From UBA2965 sp036526135 (lineage in GTDB: Bacteria > Pseudomonadota > Gammaproteobacteria > Pseudomonadales > Azotimanducaceae): a DNA stretch of 64,000 nucleotides. Below are positions 49,739-58,055 of this stretch, piece after piece. The notes below the pieces were generated by a model. It did no database searches and was not told the origin of the DNA. It saw only the letters and a list, made by a program, of their open reading frames with translations. Location: positions 1 through 64,000 of the forward strand of contig DATCZA010000013.1 of assembly GCA_036526135.1 (NCBI GenBank). The letters are read 5' to 3'. Position 1 is the stretch's first letter, and each line of letters begins with the position of its first letter. Position numbers and translations under genes: made by a program.

Positions 49739-50634
49739 GCGCCCCTCCCACCCGTCGCAGATGGCAGGTAGCCGACGCCTTCGGCGACGGGAACATCGAG
49801 ATCGCCGGTCTGGACTGGGGAGGCAGCGGGCCGCTGGCGCTGCTGCATCACGCCAACGGGTTCTGCGCCGCAACCTGGACGCTCGTTGCCAGAGGCCTTG
49901 CCGGCAGCCATCGGGTCATCGCCATCGATGCCCGGGGCCACGGCGACTCGGGAACACGCCCCATCCCCGAAGGATACCAGTGGGACTTCTTCGCCTCGGA
50001 TCTCACCCAGGTGGCCAGGCAACTGCTCGAGGAAACAGGGCAGCCATCCGTCGAGTTCGGCATCGGCAGCTCCATGGGCGGCATCGTCACCGCCGCCTCG
50101 GAAGCACGCAACCCGGGGCTCTTCCAGCGCATAGCCATGCTGGACCCGCCGCTACATCCGCTACCCGAGCTGCGCGCCAGGCTCGGGCTCGGCGTCGCGG
50201 CGCCAAACGCGGACCTGGTGGCAATGACGAGAAAGAGAAAGACGATCTGGCCGTCCCGCGCGATCGCCCGGCAGGCGTGGCAGGACAAGCCGCTTTTCCG
50301 CGAATGGGTACCGGCCGCATTCGACGCCTACCTCGAAGAGGGGCTCGGCGACCGCCCGGATGGGACGGTGGCGCTGAAGTGCGACCCCGGCGTGGAAGCC
50401 GCTATCTTCGAAACCACGGGTTCTATGGACACCTTCGAGCTCGCCCCGCGTGTGAGCGCGCCCGTGCTGCTCGTCCGCGCCCTGCAGGGCCGGGCCCCCG
50501 GAGCCGCCTTCGAGCACCTCGCAGGCCTTCTGCCGCGCTGCACCTACAGGGAGGTGGACGCCGGACACCTGCTGCCCATGGAATCTCCCGAGCTGACACT
50601 GGCGCTGCTTGCCGAGTTCACCGAGGGCGGCTGA
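49735..50634 (+). CDS. Alpha/beta fold hydrolase
   Basis: A 299-residue hydrolase. The oxyanion strand is ALLHHANGFCAATW, then IAIDARGHGDSGTRP. The elbow is FGIGSSMGGIVTAAS, with Ser in G-S-S-M-G. The base is in VDAGHLLPMESPEL. The acid is less obvious, possibly in the strand before LVRALQGRAPG. Its ATG overlaps the previous hydrolase stop, so the two are translated together, perhaps acting on successive esters or lactones such as BVMO products (inference). It converges on the M3 peptidase gene with a 30-base gap. Confidence 0.85.
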   Translation: MSAPPTRRRWQVADAFGDGNIEIAGLDWGGSGPLALLHHANGFCAATWTLVARGLAGSHRVIAIDARGHGDSGTRPIPEGYQWDFFASDLTQVARQLLEETGQPSVEFGIGSSMGGIVTAASEARNPGLFQRIAMLDPPLHPLPELRARLGLGVAAPNADLVAMTRKRKTIWPSRAIARQAWQDKPLFREWVPAAFDAYLEEGLGDRPDGTVALKCDPGVEAAIFETTGSMDTFELAPRVSAPVLLVRALQGRAPGAAFEHLAGLLPRCTYREVDAGHLLPMESPELTLALLAEFTEGG

Positions 50635-50664
50635 GCCGTCGGCAACCGCTTAGGCTCGGGCGCG

Positions 50665-52818
50665 TCAGCCAGCCTCGGCCGCGACCAGGCCCTGATCGGC
50701 CAGCAGCGCACGTACCGAGGCGTCCCGCCCCCGGAAACGCCGGTAGACGTCCCCCGCCGGGAGGCTTCCGCCAAGACCGAGGACGGTGTCCCGAAAGCGC
50801 CCGGCAATTTCTTTCATCGCCGCGCCGTCATCGAGCCCCGCCTCCTTGAAGGCCGCAAAGGCATCCGCCGCAAGGACCTCGGCCCACTTATAGGAGTAGT
50901 AGCCGGCCGCGTAGCCACCGGCGAAGAGATGACCGAAGGCAGGCAGCGTACTCTCGTCGTCGAGCCTCGGCGTGACGAGGGTGCTGTCGGCGATGTCCCG
51001 CTCGATCTCGAAGGGGCTCGCGCCGTCGTTGCTGCCCGCGACGCCGAATCTCTGGTGCAGGGTCATATCGACCTTGCCGAAAAAGAGCTGCCGCAGGGTG
51101 GCCGTCCCCACCATGAAGTTGCGGCTGTCGACGATCCGATCGAGCGTCTCGTCGTCCAGCGGCTCCCCGGTATCGAAGTGGGCGGTGAGATCGCGAAGAA
51201 AGGGTTTGTGCTCCATCCAGTACTCGTTGAACTGGCTGGCGAGCTCCACGGCGTCCCACTCGACGAGGTTCATGCCCGATGCGCCGCCATCCTCGATGGT
51301 CGTGAACATGTGCTGGGTGGCGTGGCCGAACTCGTGAAAGAGCGTGCGCACCTCGTCCAGCGACAGCAACGCCACCTTGCCCTCTGCCGGGGGGCGCGCG
51401 TTCATGACAAACAGGGCCACGGGCAGCGACGACGACTTACCAGGCGCGGCGAGCACCCGGCTGCGCGACACCACGGTGTTCATCCACGCGCCGCCGCGCT
51501 TCTCGCCAGGCCGGGCGTAGGGATCCACGTAAAAGCCAGCGATGACCTCGCCGGCCCCGATCACCTCGAAGAACTCGACCGCGGGATCCCAGACGGGCAC
51601 CGCACCGGCCGCCACGCGACGCACCTCGACCTCGTATAGCCGACCAACCAGGGAAAACAGGCCGTCGAGAACGCGGGGAAGCTGAAAATACTCGCGCAGG
51701 CGCTCACCGTCGTAAGCGTAGAGCGACTCGCGCATCTTCTCGGACCAGAATGCCAGATCCCAGGGCGCGGGCTGCTCCCCTTCGTCGAGACCGCCCTCAT
51801 CGCGCATGTACGCCTTGAGCGTTTCGAACTCGCGCTCCGCAGCGGGCCGCGCGGCTGCCTCCAGCTCGTTGAAAAGCTGCCAGACGGCGTCCGTGTCCGG
51901 TGCCATCTTGGCGTCCAGACTGCGGTCGGCATAGCACTCGAACCCCACGAGGGCGGACTGCTCCTGGCGAAGCCGGAGGATTTCCGTGAGCACGCACCGG
52001 TTGTCGAAGTCCCTGGATGTGCCACGGGCGCGAAACGCCCGGTAGAACCGCTCACGCAGCCCCCGATCCAGCGCGTGCTCCATGACGGCGACGAAGTTCA
52101 CGCCGTTGACGACGAAGTGCCACGGACCGGAGGCGTCCGTAGCGCCGTCCTCCCCGTCTTCCCGGGCCTTGGCGGCTGCCAGCCCGAGGACGGCCGCGGG
52201 CACTCCGGCAACCTCTTCAGGCGCCTGCACTCGGACCCGCGACGCTTTCTCCTCTTTGACCAGGTTCACGGAGAAATCGTTGCCGAGCTCGGACAGGCGC
52301 TCCTGGATCTCCTTGAAGCGCTCCTTGGGGGGCCCTTCCAGATGCACGCCCGAACGTTCCATGGCCCTGATGGACTCCGTGACGATTCGCTGCCGAGCCT
52401 GGCTCAGTGCCGGCCAGTCGGGGCCGTCCCGCAACGCGACCAGACCCCCGTATACGCCCAGGCTCTGGCTCATCCGATTGAGCAGCGACACGTAGATGGG
52501 GCGAATCGCGTCGTAGGCCGCCTGGAGCTCGTCGGAGTACTTGACGCTGATCAGGTGGGTCACCGCGCCGATCACCTGACCGATGCGCGTCTGCAGGCGT
52601 TCCAGGGGCTCCATGAGCCCGGCCCAGGACGCCTCGACGTCGGTTTCCAATGCGGTGAAAGCTTCTTCGCTCTCATCGAGCAGGGCGCGAACGCCGGCCT
52701 CCACATGAGCCGCCGTGATGTTCTCCCATACGGGCAGGTGCCCGATGGATCCGTGCTGCCGGGTTTCCTCGATGACGGCCAGGCTGCGGGCAGCCGCGTC
52801 AGATGCCGATGTGTTCAC
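50665..52818 (-). CDS. prlC: M3 family metallopeptidase (oligopeptidase A-like)
   Basis: A 717-residue cytoplasmic zinc peptidase. The zinc motif is HEFGH at 495-499 (RTLFHEFGHATQHM), with the third ligand Glu downstream in NLVEWDAVELASQF. The long N-terminal helical region and SGVHLEGPPKERFKEIQERL are typical of thimet oligopeptidase/PrlC. It cleaves short peptides, including signal peptide fragments. GTG at 52818 is chosen because AAGGAG lies 8 bases upstream; the frame is open to 52878. The gene symbol is by family resemblance. It is transcribed alone, behind the NYN gene. Confidence 0.88.
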   Translation of the reverse strand: MNTSASDAAARSLAVIEETRQHGSIGHLPVWENITAAHVEAGVRALLDESEEAFTALETDVEASWAGLMEPLERLQTRIGQVIGAVTHLISVKYSDELQAAYDAIRPIYVSLLNRMSQSLGVYGGLVALRDGPDWPALSQARQRIVTESIRAMERSGVHLEGPPKERFKEIQERLSELGNDFSVNLVKEEKASRVRVQAPEEVAGVPAAVLGLAAAKAREDGEDGATDASGPWHFVVNGVNFVAVMEHALDRGLRERFYRAFRARGTSRDFDNRCVLTEILRLRQEQSALVGFECYADRSLDAKMAPDTDAVWQLFNELEAAARPAAEREFETLKAYMRDEGGLDEGEQPAPWDLAFWSEKMRESLYAYDGERLREYFQLPRVLDGLFSLVGRLYEVEVRRVAAGAVPVWDPAVEFFEVIGAGEVIAGFYVDPYARPGEKRGGAWMNTVVSRSRVLAAPGKSSSLPVALFVMNARPPAEGKVALLSLDEVRTLFHEFGHATQHMFTTIEDGGASGMNLVEWDAVELASQFNEYWMEHKPFLRDLTAHFDTGEPLDDETLDRIVDSRNFMVGTATLRQLFFGKVDMTLHQRFGVAGSNDGASPFEIERDIADSTLVTPRLDDESTLPAFGHLFAGGYAAGYYSYKWAEVLAADAFAAFKEAGLDDGAAMKEIAGRFRDTVLGLGGSLPAGDVYRRFRGRDASVRALLADQGLVAAEAG

Positions 52819-52894
52819 GATGATCTCCTTGGCAAGCCTCTCGGGGCCGGCGTGCTTTGAGCAGCGAGGTTTGTCCACACGATGAGGCGGTTTC

Positions 52895-52929
52895 TCCCCT
52901 CGTCCGTCCGGCGGGTCCCGGCGAGGGGA
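52895..52929 (-). terminator. Hairpin downstream of NYN gene
   Basis: TCCCCTCG (52895-52902) pairs perfectly with CGAGGGGA (52922-52929). The 19-base loop itself contains a GC-rich stem. It begins 17 bases past the NYN stop on the minus strand. There is no U-tract, so it would be a Rho-assisted or pausing structure rather than a classic intrinsic terminator. Confidence 0.4.
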
Positions 52930-52945
52930 AGCGCATTCTAAGGCG

Positions 52946-53824
52946 TCATTCTTCCCGGGTCAGCCGGCGGATCAGGTATCCGCCGGAGCGTTCGTCCATT
53001 TCCAGTTCCAGCAGGCCCCGGCTTTCCGCTTCCTCGAGGAGATCGCTGAACGAGCGGAAGCCGTAGAAACTCTCGTTGAACCCCGGGCGCCGCCGCTTGA
53101 GCGTCTGCTTCACCATGGAGCCCCAGAGTTTTTCCCGCTCGCCACGCTCGCCGTACAGCGCTTCAGCGGTCTCCAGCACCAGCGCGATCCCCTCATCGGT
53201 GTTGCCCTCTTCCGAGCGGGCGGGCTCGGCCCTCTTCGCCTCTTTGGCGTCCTTGCCGTCCATGGCGTCCGTGGCGTCCGTGGCGTCCTTTTTCTCAGGC
53301 GCCTTCTTTGCGGCCGGCTTCTTGCGTGGCTTGCGGGTCGCCTTCTGATGGCGAACCAGATCGTCGTAAAAGATGAACTCGTCGCAGTTGCCGATCAGGA
53401 GGTCCGACGTCGAGTTCTTCACGCCGATCCCGATGACGGTCTTCGCATTCTCCCTGAGCTTGCTGACCAGCGGCGAGAAATCGGAGTCGCCGCTGATGAT
53501 CACGAACGTATCGATGTGTTCCTTGGTGTAGCAGAGATCCAGGGCGTCCACGACCATTCTGATGTCCGCCGAGTTTTTACCCGACTGGCGCGTGTGGGGA
53601 ATCTCGATCAGCTCGAACGCCGCCTCGTGCATGACGGGCTTGAACTCCTTGTAGCGATCCCAGTCGCAATAGGCTTTCTTCATCACGATGCTGCCCTTGA
53701 CCAGCAGGCGCTCGAGCACCAGCTGGATGTCGAACCTGGCGTACTTCGCATCACGCACGCCGAGGGCGACGTTCTCGAAGTCACAGAAGAGCGCAAGGTT
53801 TCGGTCTTCGTTTTCGCGGGCCAT
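52946..53824 (-). CDS. NYN domain ribonuclease-like protein with C-terminal LOTUS/OST-HTH domain
   Basis: A 292-residue protein from ATG 53824. The NYN (PIN-like) nuclease domain spans about 8-150 with the acidic cluster Asp15 (LFCDFENVAL), Asp87 (KNSADIRMVVDAL), Asp113 and Asp115 (ISGDSDFSPL). A low-complexity linker of Lys, Ala, Asp and Thr follows (AKKAPEKKDATDATDAMDGK), encoded by near-repeats of a 9-base unit at about 53244-53289. The last 75 residues fit the LOTUS/OST-HTH RNA-binding domain (ESFYGFRSFSDLLEEAESRG). LabA/MARF1-like proteins of this build act on RNA. It is divergent from the coiled-coil gene, with 295 bases between. Confidence 0.85.
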   Translation of the reverse strand: MARENEDRNLALFCDFENVALGVRDAKYARFDIQLVLERLLVKGSIVMKKAYCDWDRYKEFKPVMHEAAFELIEIPHTRQSGKNSADIRMVVDALDLCYTKEHIDTFVIISGDSDFSPLVSKLRENAKTVIGIGVKNSTSDLLIGNCDEFIFYDDLVRHQKATRKPRKKPAAKKAPEKKDATDATDAMDGKDAKEAKRAEPARSEEGNTDEGIALVLETAEALYGERGEREKLWGSMVKQTLKRRRPGFNESFYGFRSFSDLLEEAESRGLLELEMDERSGGYLIRRLTREE

Positions 53825-54119
53825 GAGGTATGCCGCAGCTGAGGTTGCGCCTACGTTAACGGGGCCGCGTGCGGCCGTCCACAAGCAAACGGTCACGCAA
53901 GGCGGCGACCAGGGGATCGCAGGGCTCAGATCGACGCAAGCGGAAGTGACAGCGCCTCCCCGACCCGACGGGGCCGCCCCCACTGGGCGTGATCGGGTTC
54001 ACGATTTCGGGGCACAAGCGTCCGGATCGGCGAGGGCGCCGGTGCCTGCTGAGACACAGGTAACTGAATGGCCCAACCATTGCGGGAACCATTACGCAGG
54101 ACCATGTTTGGCTGATCAC

Positions 54120-55661
54120 ATGCTCGAAGATCTTTTGTCCAAGCTGCCTCTTGAGCCCGTGCCGGTCATCGTCTGCGCGGGCATCGCCGTTGGCTGCCTG
54201 CTGCTCGGATGGATCTGCAAAGCCATCGGCGCCAATCGCAAGCTGGGTCAACTGCGCAAGGAGGCCCTCGAGGCCAAGCGTGCCGTGCCCCAGCTCGAGT
54301 CTTCCGTACACAATCGCGATCTGCAGATTGCCCGGTTCAAGCTTGAAGCCGAGGATCTGACCGCTCGCAACGAGGAGCTGTCCACTCAGCTCTCAACAAC
54401 CAACAAGGAGCTGCGCAGCGCTCGCCGAGAAGCCCGAAACCTGAATACCGAGCTCAAGGCGATCAAGGGCCATCAGAGCAGCCTGGACAATGAAGTCATC
54501 GCCGGCTTCGAGGAAGAGGATCCGCTCGCCAGCGCCGACGACCAGCTCAAGGCCCGAATGGGCCGCGTCGAGTCGCTGTACGAGCGCGTCAAGGAAGCGG
54601 TGATCGAACGCGAAGATCGCATTCAGAAGCTCGAGGAGCAGCTGGCTCAAGCGCGCAACGGAAACGCGGCAGGCGGCGCCTTGCTGGATGACTCCGATCG
54701 GGATTGGACAGAATCGACCCAGGAACTAACCGAGAAGGTCAGCTCCCAGGAAGGGCTGATCGAATCCCTGCGAGCCCAGATCCGCAAAATGCAGACCGAG
54801 AAGGAAATGCTCGCTGACATGGCAAAGCGCCGCAGCGATAGCAACCGGGCCCTGAAAGAGGCCAGCGCCGAGGCCGAAGCCCATGTGCCCGTGCTGCGCG
54901 CCCGCCTCGAAGAGCGCGACAGAGCCATCGCGGAGAACGAGGCGGCCATCAGCGTGCTGCGCGACGAGGTGGACATGCTGCGCGCCCAAAACGCGGCCCT
55001 GGAGTTCGAGAGTTCCGGAAACGTCGCAGCGGACCAGCCTCCGGTGGAGGACATATTCGCCATTCGCAAGCTGCTCGAGGACGAGTTCGAAGCCCGCGAG
55101 GAGGCCTTCGAGAAAAGGCTGCGCGAGGCGGAGCAGGCCAAAGAGATCGCCGAGGCAGATCTTGCCCTCGCGCTCGCCGAGCAGAGCAAGCGGGTTGAGG
55201 AGGCGACTTCCCGCATCGAGAGCCTGGAAGCCGAGCTCGGCGAGCGCCGCGAATCCACGGACGTGTTCAAGAGCGTGGCCGAAGACAGAGAGCTCAAGCT
55301 TGCCACGCTGACCAACAGGGTGCGCGTGCTGCTCGCCGCCGTGAACGGCGATACCGCAACCGAGCACGAGCGGCTGGTGGAGCTCATCAGGCAGCTCGAT
55401 CCCGGCCACGTGCAGGGACCGGTACCGGAAAGCTCCGGCACTTCCGATGCCAACGGACCTGCCCGGGCTGTGAAGCAGGCGCCCCCGCTGCCCATGCGCC
55501 GAGCGCCCAGGCGACCGCTGCGGGTGATCGAAACCCGTCCCGAGAGCCCCCCGGCACCGCGCGGCTCCCGCCGAGCCGAGGTTGGCCGGGTGCTGAGCGC
55601 GTTGCGTCCAGCTCGGTCGAGCGTCGTGCCGATGCGGCGACGTGGCCGCATGCGCCGCTAG
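54120..55661 (+). CDS. Membrane-anchored coiled-coil protein
   Basis: A 513-residue protein. One membrane helix lies at about 14-34 (VPVIVCAGIAVGCLLLGWIC). A continuous coiled coil follows from about 40 to 425 (heptads such as LEAEDLTARNEELSTQLS). A basic, Pro/Arg-rich tail of about 65 residues ends in MRRRGRMRR. I do not recognise a named family; similar proteins are annotated hypothetical or chromosome-partition-like. ATG 54120 lacks a clear ribosome site; a TTG at 54108 has AGGA at good spacing and is an alternative. The 295-base region before it (53825-54119) holds no gene I can support. It overlaps the VOC gene stop by 4 bases. Confidence 0.7.
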   Translation: MLEDLLSKLPLEPVPVIVCAGIAVGCLLLGWICKAIGANRKLGQLRKEALEAKRAVPQLESSVHNRDLQIARFKLEAEDLTARNEELSTQLSTTNKELRSARREARNLNTELKAIKGHQSSLDNEVIAGFEEEDPLASADDQLKARMGRVESLYERVKEAVIEREDRIQKLEEQLAQARNGNAAGGALLDDSDRDWTESTQELTEKVSSQEGLIESLRAQIRKMQTEKEMLADMAKRRSDSNRALKEASAEAEAHVPVLRARLEERDRAIAENEAAISVLRDEVDMLRAQNAALEFESSGNVAADQPPVEDIFAIRKLLEDEFEAREEAFEKRLREAEQAKEIAEADLALALAEQSKRVEEATSRIESLEAELGERRESTDVFKSVAEDRELKLATLTNRVRVLLAAVNGDTATEHERLVELIRQLDPGHVQGPVPESSGTSDANGPARAVKQAPPLPMRRAPRRPLRVIETRPESPPAPRGSRRAEVGRVLSALRPARSSVVPMRRRGRMRR

Positions 55662-56155
55662 CCGTCTCCCAGACCCTCTTCCCCATAGCGGCTCGCCGGT
55701 CCCCGGCCGCCGGGACCCAGACGCCCCTCTGACCCGAAGTGCCCGCGGCCTGGCACGAAGTTGACCTCCACCCGAATACCGTCGGGATCCTCGAACAACA
55801 CGGAGTAGTATCCGGGAGCAAAGTGAGAGCCGTCCTCGGGAGGATGCACGACGTGCGCGTCCAGCTCGCCGGCAACGAACTCGTAGATGGCGTCAACGTC
55901 CTCCCGGGAGCGGGCCCGGAAACACAGATGATGAAGGCCCGGGCGATCCTGGTCGAATGCCCGGTCGCGCTTGTCCTCGGGGGCGCCCCTCACGAGGACG
56001 CCCGTGCGGCTGCCGATGCAGTAGACGATCTCTTCCGCCCGGATGAGCGTGCTCATCTCCAGAAAGTGACACAACCGCTCCCAGAACGGCACGCAGCGCG
56101 CTGGATCCCGAACCGTCAGCTGGATGTGCGCGATCCCGTTGACCTCCACCGTCAT
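55658..56155 (-). CDS. VOC family protein
   Basis: A 165-residue VOC protein from ATG 56155 (GGAGGA site 5-8 bases upstream). The first strand GIAHIQLTVRDPARCVPFWE gives a His ligand. A second His is in RPGLHHLCFRARSREDV, and the Glu ligand is in FEDPDGIRVEVNFVP. These three positions are the usual metal triad. The tail of about 25 residues is Gly/Arg-rich. It is 27 bases downstream of the exported cyclase gene's start side, on the same strand order as cyclase then VOC reversed: VOC follows the cyclase by position but is read after 56155. Function not assignable. Confidence 0.8.
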   Translation of the reverse strand: MTVEVNGIAHIQLTVRDPARCVPFWERLCHFLEMSTLIRAEEIVYCIGSRTGVLVRGAPEDKRDRAFDQDRPGLHHLCFRARSREDVDAIYEFVAGELDAHVVHPPEDGSHFAPGYYSVLFEDPDGIRVEVNFVPGRGHFGSEGRLGPGGRGPASRYGEEGLGDG

Positions 56156-56182
56156 CAAGCTCCTCCTTCGCGACCGCCGTCG

Positions 56183-57121
56183 TCAGCGAATGGCGATGGG
56201 GTTGATGAACATCTGGACCGCACCCCGGACCTTCGCCTGGCCGAGCACAAAGAGAAACTCGTGGGCTTCGTCGCGGACGAGAGCGCCCGTGTTCATGGTC
56301 TCGAGAATGTAGATCCCGTTCTGCTGCAGAAGGATCAGGTGGCTGATGAAGGGTTCGTCCTCGCGCTCGGGCGGCAGAACGTCGAGCCCCCACGTGTCAG
56401 ACCCGACGGCAACCACGTTCCTGCCGGCGAGGTAGCCGGCAACCGCTTTGGAAATTCCCGGGGCGGAGGCCGACCAGCCGGCTGGGTCCGTCTCGAGCAT
56501 GGCGTCCGTCCACCCCGTATGAAACAGCACGACGTCACCCTCGCGAACGGGTGTGCCCTGCTTCTTCTCCACCGCGCGGACGTCGTCCACGCTGAACGTC
56601 TGTCCGCCAGCCAGATGCTCGACGCCGAAATGGGCCGTCATGTCCAGCACGATGCCCCGGGCAACGATGGGCGGAACCTTCTCGATTCCCAACTTGGTCA
56701 ACCCGGCGATGTCGGAGAAGTCCCGGGCATGGTTGCAGTTGTAGTACATACCCTCGTCACCGGCGTGGCCCAGGCCGTCGAGCTGGGAACCGATACCGAA
56801 CCAGCCCTGGAACACGTCGTCGTTGTAGGTCATGCGCGACAGAGGCCGGTTACCCTCCTGCTGCCCGGGCTGAACGATCTGCAGCGACAACGACCGCGGC
56901 GGGAACGCCGGCGTGTTGCCGTCCACCACGATGCCGAGGCTGTAGGTCTTCCCCGTCTTGATGAGCCGGGACGCCGCCAGCACCGACTGGGTCGTGATGA
57001 GATTGACGTTGCCGATCTCGTCATCGCTCCCCCAGCGCGAGGGCGTGCATTCGTCTTCCGCCCACCCCGCCGGAGCCAGGCTCAGCCATGCCAGCGCCAC
57101 CAGCAATCGCGTGTTGTTCAT
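56183..57121 (-). CDS. Exported cyclase family protein (kynurenine formamidase-like)
   Basis: A 312-residue protein with a signal peptide at residues 1-20 (TRLLVALAWLSLAPAGWA then Glu). The mature part begins with SRWGSDDEIGNVNLI, the usual start of this bacterial cyclase branch, and contains GIGSQLDGLGHAGDEG, equivalent to the metal motif HxGTHxDxPxH in variant form. DVVLFHTGWTDAM and VGSDTWGLDVLPP follow later. Related enzymes hydrolyse amides or lactones with Mn or Zn. Start could be 57124 or 57121; both follow a G-run (AAAGGGGGG). Its location should be periplasmic, unlike cytoplasmic KynB. It may be co-transcribed with the VOC gene downstream (27-base gap). Confidence 0.82.
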   Translation of the reverse strand: MNNTRLLVALAWLSLAPAGWAEDECTPSRWGSDDEIGNVNLITTQSVLAASRLIKTGKTYSLGIVVDGNTPAFPPRSLSLQIVQPGQQEGNRPLSRMTYNDDVFQGWFGIGSQLDGLGHAGDEGMYYNCNHARDFSDIAGLTKLGIEKVPPIVARGIVLDMTAHFGVEHLAGGQTFSVDDVRAVEKKQGTPVREGDVVLFHTGWTDAMLETDPAGWSASAPGISKAVAGYLAGRNVVAVGSDTWGLDVLPPEREDEPFISHLILLQQNGIYILETMNTGALVRDEAHEFLFVLGQAKVRGAVQMFINPIAIR

Positions 57122-57259
57122 CATCCCCCCTTTCGTTGACCGGCCTGAAATCCCACGCTGCGCACCGGCTCGGCTGACACCGCCACCGCCCCGGAGCATC
57201 GGCCACCTTAGCATCCGGTAAAGATCCCGGCGATCGATTCCGCAGAGCGGATCGGGAGA

Positions 57260-57280
57260 GCCCGGCGGCGACCGCCGGGC
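57260..57280 (-). terminator. GC-rich hairpin downstream of DUF2461 gene
   Basis: GCCCGGCGG (57260-57268) pairs perfectly with CCGCCGGGC (57272-57280) around CGA, 23 bases past the DUF2461 stop on the minus strand. The stem is very stable but lacks a U-tract. The remaining space to 57121 holds the probable promoter of the cyclase gene. Confidence 0.4.
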
Positions 57281-57303
57281 CGCCAAGCCATCGGGCGTAG
57301 GCG

Positions 57304-57993
57304 TCAGAACTCGACCTCTATGGCCCGGCACAGGAAGCGCATGAAGGGCGTCGCCCTCGCGTAAAGCTCCGCCACGACATCGACAAGCTGCGGCTGGCCA
57401 AGCTCGCCGGTTGCAACGTTCGCGCTGGCAATGAAGTCCTTGCGCCTGAGATCCTGCAGATGGGGCGCGTCCGGCGCGAAGCCTTTCGGCGGCCGCTTCA
57501 GCGACTCGCCCCCTAGCTCGAATGCCGCCTTGAAGGGGCGGGCGTCACGCGCCTTCTGCCAGTCCCCGGGCCGCTCGGCGATGAGCTCCCGCACGCGGGC
57601 AAGCGACGGCGCATCAGGACGCCACATGCCCGCGGCAACGAAGCATCCGGCGGTGTCGATGTGCAGATAGTAACCGGGCGCGTGAACGTCTTTGCCGAGC
57701 TCGTGACGGAACTGGATCCCGATGTTGGTCTTATACGGCGTCTTGTCTTTAGAGAAGCGGGTATCCCGATAGACGCGCATGAGCGACCCGCCCGTCCGCT
57801 TGGGGATCGCCACGAAATGGTCGGATATGGCGGCCAGCTTGGGGCCCATGGTGGCGATGAAATCCAGCGACGGGTCAAGAACGTCCCTCTCGTAGAGCGC
57901 CTTGTTCTCCCGGAACCAGTCCCGGTCGTTGTTGCGTTCCAGGGCCTTCAGAAACTTCAACGTCCGGGGCGGAAAACCCTGAAACTCAGGCAT
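57304..57993 (-). CDS. DUF2461 family protein (TIGR02453)
   Basis: A 229-residue protein from ATG 57993 (GAGG site about 9 bases upstream). It shows the family's opening FPPRTLKFLKALERNNDRDWF and the core segments SLMRVYRDTRFSKDKTPYKTN and GYYLHIDTAGCFVAAGMWRP. The family is widespread in bacteria with no established function. It is monocistronic, 63 bases upstream of the MFS gene's stop side and followed by a GC hairpin. Confidence 0.85.
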   Translation of the reverse strand: MPEFQGFPPRTLKFLKALERNNDRDWFRENKALYERDVLDPSLDFIATMGPKLAAISDHFVAIPKRTGGSLMRVYRDTRFSKDKTPYKTNIGIQFRHELGKDVHAPGYYLHIDTAGCFVAAGMWRPDAPSLARVRELIAERPGDWQKARDARPFKAAFELGGESLKRPPKGFAPDAPHLQDLRRKDFIASANVATGELGQPQLVDVVAELYARATPFMRFLCRAIEVEF

Positions 57994-58055
57994 TGGCCCG
58001 ATCCTCACCAATCATCGAGAAAGGATGGGAGCATACCCAGCTTCCGGCCCGAGCG

